Source: Pelagicoccus sp. SDUM812002 (GTDB lineage Bacteria > Verrucomicrobiota > Verrucomicrobiia > Opitutales > Opitutaceae). Taken from it: 64,000 nt of DNA. The stretch spans positions 310,001-374,000 of the forward strand of contig NZ_JARXHX010000002.1 of assembly GCF_031127835.1 (NCBI RefSeq), read 5' to 3'. The translations under genes were made by a program, and so were the position numbers. The notes beneath the pieces were generated by a model. That model searched no databases, was not told the origin of the DNA, and saw only the letters and a program-made list of their open reading frames with translations. Each line of letters begins with the position of its first letter. The stretch's first letter is position 1. Of this stretch, positions 59,634-64,000 are shown piece by piece.

Positions 59634-60817
59634 TGTGCGACCTTGGGTTTGGAGGCTGATTGATTGAGAACCGCTTCGAGGGCCTCAGGATCGACGCGCA
59701 TGTCCTTCTCCAGAGGGTGGCAATCCCCTACGCCTTCGGCTGACACGAGCCAGTATTGGTGGCTCATAGCGCAGGCGACGGCGTAGAAGTTAGGGTTGGG
59801 AAAGCTGAGATCTGCCATTTCGATAATCTGAGTGCCCGGTTGACAGAACATCATGTTCGTCAGACCTGCTCCGTGAGGGGCACAGAGGGTTTTCGTTTCT
59901 TGCATGAGCGCGACTTGCTCGTCGAAGGACAAAGTTTCCATTCGCACGCGCTCGAATCCCTTTTTTTCGAGTAAGGGCCAAAGTTCGCCCTCGTTGATCA
60001 GGCGTCTCCGGCTCGCTCCCTCGCGGCTGATAAAGATCTGTCTGTGTGGTGGAGCGATGGCGGAAGGCATCGCTTTTGGCACCAGCTGCAGCAATTCCGG
60101 GCGAAAGCGATCCGTATTAAGCAAGGTGAGGCGGCTAACTTCCAGGATCGTATCAGGGCTGAAGGTTCGGAAGTTCTCAGGGGAAAATCCGGTTTTGCGG
60201 AGCGAGTCGTCGATAAATGCAGGGCGTTGTTCCGGCAGCAGGATTTCCTCTGCTAGGCCTTGCTCACGCAGTAGGATTATCTTGGGTAGATGTGCGGTGA
60301 ACCAGTGTGAGTAGTTGTCGTAGACGCGTTCTAAAACCCAAACACACGAGTCTAAGCGTCTTCGCGGAGCGGTGCGTAGGACGCGATGATGGGGCGCTCG
60401 CAGGGCCATTTCCCGCACGAGAAGTGACTTGCCTTCTTGGTTGAGAACGGTGACCCAAAATTCCTTATTGGCATCGACGTGAGGAACGATCGTGCAGTTT
60501 GGCAGCTGTGCGAGTTCAGTAGGACCGCTTCGGCGTCTCGGCACGTCGTAGAACGAGTAGCCCCACCAGCCAGGGTCATCAGGCAGCGCATCGCGTCCTA
60601 CGCAGTTTGCGGGTAGAGGATTCGTTGCTGTACTCTCAGAATGAATACGCCTGTAGCTTGCTTGCTCCTCGGAGGTATAACGTTGGCAGCATGCTGCCAG
60701 TGATTCCCTTTCGAGGATTCGGTACTGGAACCGAGCGGGATGGACTCCAGTGCGTATAGCGTAGCGGGCTGCTGCACGTACTCTGGATTTTAGTAGTCTA
60801 GCAGTGCTGCGTATCAT
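59630..60817 (-). CDS. Glycosyltransferase family 61 protein
   Basis: A 395-residue protein. NYSHWFTAHLPKIILLREQG, PHRQIFISREGASRRRLINE and APHGAGLTNMMFCQPGTQII are the GT61 (DUF563) signatures. GT61 enzymes transfer xylose, arabinose or GlcNAc-type sugars to glycans. The first 40 residues are basic, without a clear signal. The gene heads the minus-strand run and is divergent from the wzm/wzt genes. Confidence 0.87.
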   Translation of the reverse strand: MIRSTARLLKSRVRAAARYAIRTGVHPARFQYRILERESLAACCQRYTSEEQASYRRIHSESTATNPLPANCVGRDALPDDPGWWGYSFYDVPRRRSGPTELAQLPNCTIVPHVDANKEFWVTVLNQEGKSLLVREMALRAPHHRVLRTAPRRRLDSCVWVLERVYDNYSHWFTAHLPKIILLREQGLAEEILLPEQRPAFIDDSLRKTGFSPENFRTFSPDTILEVSRLTLLNTDRFRPELLQLVPKAMPSAIAPPHRQIFISREGASRRRLINEGELWPLLEKKGFERVRMETLSFDEQVALMQETKTLCAPHGAGLTNMMFCQPGTQIIEMADLSFPNPNFYAVACAMSHQYWLVSAEGVGDCHPLEKDMRVDPEALEAVLNQSASKPKVAQ

Positions 60818-61025
60818 GGTTGAGGTGGGATGGGATTGGTCATTTTTTCCGGCAAGCTCGAATTCCGGCGCGAGGGGCGACGATCGGCATGGAATCTGTT
60901 ACTGTCTCGGCAGACCTCTAGCACTGTGCGTGCCGACACCTTCGGCAGATGGCATTCTGGGAGTCCTATTCACAGCCTGAACTTTCATCCTGCACCGCCG
61001 CAGCGCGCGGCTCTTTAGCATAATA

Positions 61026-61919
61026 ATGTCCGACGTTTCTCAAAATTCTCCTACCGGCGTTTCGCCGTACCACACCGTGATTGAGCCCAACCAAAGTTGG
61101 TGGAGACTCGACTTTCGGTCTTTGTTTCGGGCTCGGGATTTGATTTTCCTGTTCGTGCACCGCGACTTCGTCAGCAAGTATAAACAAACGATCTTGGGTC
61201 CGGCCTGGTTTGTAGTGCAGCCCATCCTTACGACAGGGGTATTCATGGTGATCCAAATGCTCGGGAACCTCGGCTCCCGGGAGGTACCGCTTCCACTTTA
61301 CAATCTAGCAGGCCTCCTAGCGTGGCAGTACTTCGCTAACATTGTGAACAACGCGGGAGCGACCTTCGCCAACAATGCAAACCTGTTTCGGAAAGTGTAT
61401 TTTCCTAGGCTTTCGGTTCCGATCTCGGTCGCGGTCAGCCAGCTGATGACGCTCGCTGTGCAAGGGTTGTTTTACGTTGTGGTCTTGGGAGCTTACGTTT
61501 TTCTCACGGACGCCGGAAAAAACATTAACGCAAGCTGGTCTGCGATCCTACTGTTACCTTTCGTTGTGATGCATATTGCACTGCTGGCAGTGGGTTTTGC
61601 ATTCTTCACGTCGTGGCTGACGGCCCGTTATCGGGATCTCACCTTCCTGCTGACGTTTGTGGTGCAATTGCTTCTCTACGTGACGCCGGTTATTTATTCG
61701 CTAGACGCAGTGGCCGCTCGCCTGCCTGACGGCTGGAAGTGGTTGATCTTTGCAAATCCGATGGCACCGATCGTGGAGTTTTTCCGGCACGCCTTGCTTG
61801 GGGTGGGCGGCGTGTATCCAGTTTCTTATGCGTGGTCGGTAGGCCTCACTTTATTTCTATTTTTGGCTGGGATGATGTTATTCCAGCGCACGGAACGCAC
61901 ATTTGTAGACAGCGTTTAA
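61026..61919 (+). CDS. wzm: Wzm-like polysaccharide ABC transporter permease
   Basis: A 297-residue permease. VHRDFVSKYKQTILGPAWFV and FTGVF-like TTGVFMVIQMLGNLGSREVP match ABC-2 permeases that move lipid-linked O antigens, teichoic acids or capsules. LTARYRDLTFLLTFVVQLLL and NPMAPIVEFFRHALLGVGGV are family stretches. Six helices with a cytoplasmic N-terminus are expected. The ATPase gene follows 22 bases downstream. Confidence 0.92.
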   Translation: MSDVSQNSPTGVSPYHTVIEPNQSWWRLDFRSLFRARDLIFLFVHRDFVSKYKQTILGPAWFVVQPILTTGVFMVIQMLGNLGSREVPLPLYNLAGLLAWQYFANIVNNAGATFANNANLFRKVYFPRLSVPISVAVSQLMTLAVQGLFYVVVLGAYVFLTDAGKNINASWSAILLLPFVVMHIALLAVGFAFFTSWLTARYRDLTFLLTFVVQLLLYVTPVIYSLDAVAARLPDGWKWLIFANPMAPIVEFFRHALLGVGGVYPVSYAWSVGLTLFLFLAGMMLFQRTERTFVDSV

Positions 61920-61941
61920 AATTTCCACCGAAGAAAAAGAT

Positions 61942-63198
61942 ATGGCAGAACCGATTATTCGAGTAGAGAATATTTCTAAGGCGTTTCGTCTGGGGGTATT
62001 GGGCGCAGGGTCCCTGCGTGAGGACGTCGCATCGTGGTGGTACCAGATGCGAAACAAAGGGGCGCGACGTGAGTTGGCGAGTGACTTTTGGGCACTGCAG
62101 GACCTTTCGTTTGAGGTGAAGCCGGGTGAGGTCGTGGGCATTGTTGGACACAATGGTGCTGGAAAATCGACCCTGTTGAAAATTCTGAGCCGCATCACAG
62201 AGCCGACTTCTGGAAGGATTGTGATGAATGGCCGTGTCGGCAGCCTTCTGGAAGTTGGCACGGGTTTCCACCCCGAGCTCACGGGTCGTGAGAATGTTTA
62301 CCTCAATGGAGCGATCCTAGGGATGAGCCGAAAGGAGGTAGATCGAAAATTTGACGAGATCGTAGAATTCGCCGAGTGCGCCCGGTTTATCGATACACCA
62401 GTCAAGCGGTACTCTTCTGGCATGCGGGTTCGGGTTGCTTTTGCCGTGGCTGCTCATTTGGAACCTGAGATTCTAGTTATAGACGAAGTCTTAGCAGTCG
62501 GTGACGCAGCATTCCAGGAAAAGTGTATTGGTAAAATGGAGTCCGTTGCGGAGGAAGGCAGAACGATACTCTTTGTGAGCCACAACATGGGTACGATCCG
62601 ACAGTTGTGTCAGCGTGCGATCGTTCTACAAAACGGAAGAGTAACGGCGGACGGAGATGCTAGTGAGGCAGTCAGCCAATACTTGCAGGATATGGAGAAG
62701 GGAGTGAACGAGGCGTTTTCCGAGAACAATCCGAAACGCAAGCTTCGGGGAAAGGCTCGTTTCACCGATCTGCTTATCCTCTCGAAAGAAGGCTTGCCGG
62801 TGCAGGACTTGATCGCTGGCGAAACGGTGCACTTCGACCTTTCGTTCGAGAGCGGCGGAGAGCCGATCCACTCTATTCGTTTGGATATTTGGAATGATTT
62901 TGGAGTCGTGGCGACGCAGTTGAGTACTCGATTTTTAGAAATGGGCACGATCGATCAGGAACGTGGCACCCTGCGTTTTACGATTGAAAGCCTGCCGTTA
63001 ACGAGGGGAAGGTATCGGATATCGGCGGTATGCCATTGTCACGAGGATTTGAGTGATTTAGTTCCGAACGCAGCAGTCTTCTCGGTTTCAGGAGGCAGTA
63101 TCCATTCCTCGGGGATTTCACCGCCAAGCGGACGTTGCACGACAATGATTCCGTTTACATGCGGAATGCAGGCGGTCCGGAGCTTGTCGGGAGTGTAG
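61942..63198 (+). CDS. wzt: Wzt-like polysaccharide ABC transporter ATP-binding protein
   Basis: A 418-residue protein. Walker A VGHNGAGKSTLLKILSRIT, signature YSSGMRVRVAFAVAAH, Walker B ILVIDEVLAVGDAAFQEKC and the switch FVSHNMGTIRQLC are intact. Residues about 265-400 form the extra carbohydrate-binding domain of Wzt (VHFDLSFESGGEPIHSIRLD), which recognises the end of the glycan. The last 30 residues are less typical (CTTMIPFTCGMQAVRSLSGV), but the frame is closed by a clean stop. With wzm it exports the glycan built by the neighbouring transferases. Confidence 0.9.
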   Translation: MAEPIIRVENISKAFRLGVLGAGSLREDVASWWYQMRNKGARRELASDFWALQDLSFEVKPGEVVGIVGHNGAGKSTLLKILSRITEPTSGRIVMNGRVGSLLEVGTGFHPELTGRENVYLNGAILGMSRKEVDRKFDEIVEFAECARFIDTPVKRYSSGMRVRVAFAVAAHLEPEILVIDEVLAVGDAAFQEKCIGKMESVAEEGRTILFVSHNMGTIRQLCQRAIVLQNGRVTADGDASEAVSQYLQDMEKGVNEAFSENNPKRKLRGKARFTDLLILSKEGLPVQDLIAGETVHFDLSFESGGEPIHSIRLDIWNDFGVVATQLSTRFLEMGTIDQERGTLRFTIESLPLTRGRYRISAVCHCHEDLSDLVPNAAVFSVSGGSIHSSGISPPSGRCTTMIPFTCGMQAVRSLSGV

Positions 63199-63441
63199 CA
63201 AGAAAAACTGGGAATGCTATAGTGATTTTGCTTCAGAAAGGATTATTGCATTTAGAGCGCTTTCTACACAGAGTGCCTAAAAGGATTTTCGAGAAAATGG
63301 GGAGCGGAGGAACTGTCCAGCGACGGCGCTAACGAAGTAACAACAATGCAACTGGTCGTGCCAGTTGGTCAGGCGATTGGGAGGCTTAGTCCGACGAGAG
63401 CGCTGGTTGAATTGATCGCTTCGGTTTTCCACTGTAGAGGT

Positions 63442-64000
63442 CTATCTCGAAGGATGGTAAAGAAAGATCCGGCGTTTTATTTTGCCGAGCATCGATTTAA
63501 GATTAGGCTGATGCCTCTTGTTTTTCCTAGGTGCGAGGATGCTGTCGCTATTGTCCAGCTTGAGGCATTCGTTGAGATAGTAGTGGTGGGCTTTGTGATA
63601 ACGATCTAGCAAAAAACGTCCGTGAGGAGTTGTGGCGTCGAGCGGTCCCGCCGATGAACGCAGCGCTTTAGCTCCGGCATTTACCTCCCGATAGTTGTGT
63701 TTCATGTAGTCGCTGAGGCTGGACGAAGTCCAGGACATGTCGTTACCGATGTGGAAGGTGAGGTGCGCCTCCGTCAGCAGCTGAAAAGAGCGGGAGTGGG
63801 CGACCACATTGGCGTACGCAATTACTCCGATGCCTTTCGTGCCTATGCAGGTATCTGCTAATTCAAATTTTGGATACGCATCTCGACGGAAAACGAAGCA
63901 GTCGAAGCCACCGTGCGTTCGGCCGGCCTCGGCCCACATAAGTGGAATTTGATCCGGGCTTTGGTAGGAATCGCTGATGGTTCGCCGATTGATAACGAGA
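63442..64000 (-). CDS. Unknown protein of the polysaccharide region, start beyond the window
   Basis: The frame enters at the right edge and runs to a TAG at 63442, giving about 186 residues; an internal ATG at 63939 is not the start, because the coding pattern (NRRTISDSYQSPDQIPLMWA) continues to the edge. THGGFDCFVFRRDAYPKFEL is followed by CIGTKGIGVIAYANVV and LTFHIGNDMSW. The pattern of an F-V-F-R-R stretch then a His-x-Gly recalls glycosyltransferase-like hypothetical proteins, but I cannot name the family. It converges on wzt; the 243-base gap between them has no gene I can support. Confidence 0.65.
   Translation of the reverse strand, partial: LVINRRTISDSYQSPDQIPLMWAEAGRTHGGFDCFVFRRDAYPKFELADTCIGTKGIGVIAYANVVAHSRSFQLLTEAHLTFHIGNDMSWTSSSLSDYMKHNYREVNAGAKALRSSAGPLDATTPHGRFLLDRYHKAHHYYLNECLKLDNSDSILAPRKNKRHQPNLKSMLGKIKRRIFLYHPSR

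Noticed and set aside
63100-63332. A possible frameshift at the end of wzt, because another frame continues after it
   Set aside because: The wzt frame ends with a plausible tail (CTTMIPFTCGM) and a clean stop, and the carbohydrate-binding domain is already complete. The other frame shows no family match.
1-64000. tRNA genes, rRNA genes, CRISPR arrays, insertion sequences and prophage genes
   Set aside because: I scanned gaps for tRNA T-loop patterns, short regularly spaced repeats, transposase or integrase motifs and phage structural proteins, and found none. A dedicated tRNA and repeat search would be the decisive check.

Overview
The window is a 64-kb stretch of chromosome, moderately GC-rich by eye, with dense and mostly housekeeping gene content. 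I see no insertion sequence, phage, CRISPR array, tRNA or rRNA. The mix points to a marine or soil member of the Verrucomicrobiota, class Opitutae (Pelagicoccus/Opitutus-like). The pointers are a CE15 glucuronoyl esterase, OleC and OleD homologues, a VIT-vWA protein next to a rhombosortase, a RibBA with a degenerate second domain, and HDOD signalling proteins. The taxonomic call is an inference from family content; no marker gene was compared.

Layout. 1-6.4 kb: a truncated RmlD-like reductase, SixA-type phosphatase and OleD-like reductase on the minus strand, then an unknown protein with a compact RNase III-fold protein and a large M16 peptidase homologue that has lost its zinc motif. 6.4-12.5 kb: Na/Pi symporter with PhoU tail, SLC12-type cation-chloride transporter, and a CysJ-type flavoprotein. 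12.6-15.95 kb: a VIT-vWA surface protein and a rhombosortase, preceded by an operator-like palindrome. 16-19.7 kb: histone-deacetylase-family enzyme, RNase D, OleC. 19.7-26.2 kb: GAF-histidine kinase, orphan Vsr nuclease, membrane protein, HDOD protein, Hpt protein, TPR-like protein and a 58-residue membrane protein. 26.3-30.7 kb: miaB, a membrane protein, gmk, RadD-like helicase. 30.8-36.5 kb: receiver-kinase plus HDOD pair, sigma factor with a probable anti-sigma factor, class I amidotransferase, murA.

36.7-42.7 kb is a run of cofactor and basic genes: panB-panC-coaX-panD (pantothenate and its phosphorylation toward CoA), ribBA, ribH, nusB, ftsY. 42.7-46.2 kb: CE15 esterase and a fused TRAP permease, divergent. 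46.5-52.2 kb: prfC, then a MalEFG-like sugar ABC importer without its ATPase, whose upstream glycosidase-like gene is broken by a stop and a frameshift. 52.2-56.7 kb: tandem universal stress protein and SulP anion transporter, then a two-gene ABC exporter. 56.8-64 kb: a surface-polysaccharide region with sulfotransferase, double GT2 glycosyltransferase, GT61 glycosyltransferase, Wzm/Wzt ABC exporter and an unfinished gene at the right edge.

The most distinctive points are the VIT-vWA/rhombosortase cassette, the zinc-less M16 homologue, a receiver domain with Glu in place of the phosphorylatable Asp, the degenerate RibBA, the separated OleC/OleD genes and the broken glycosidase gene. I found no clearly new multi-gene defence or mobile system.
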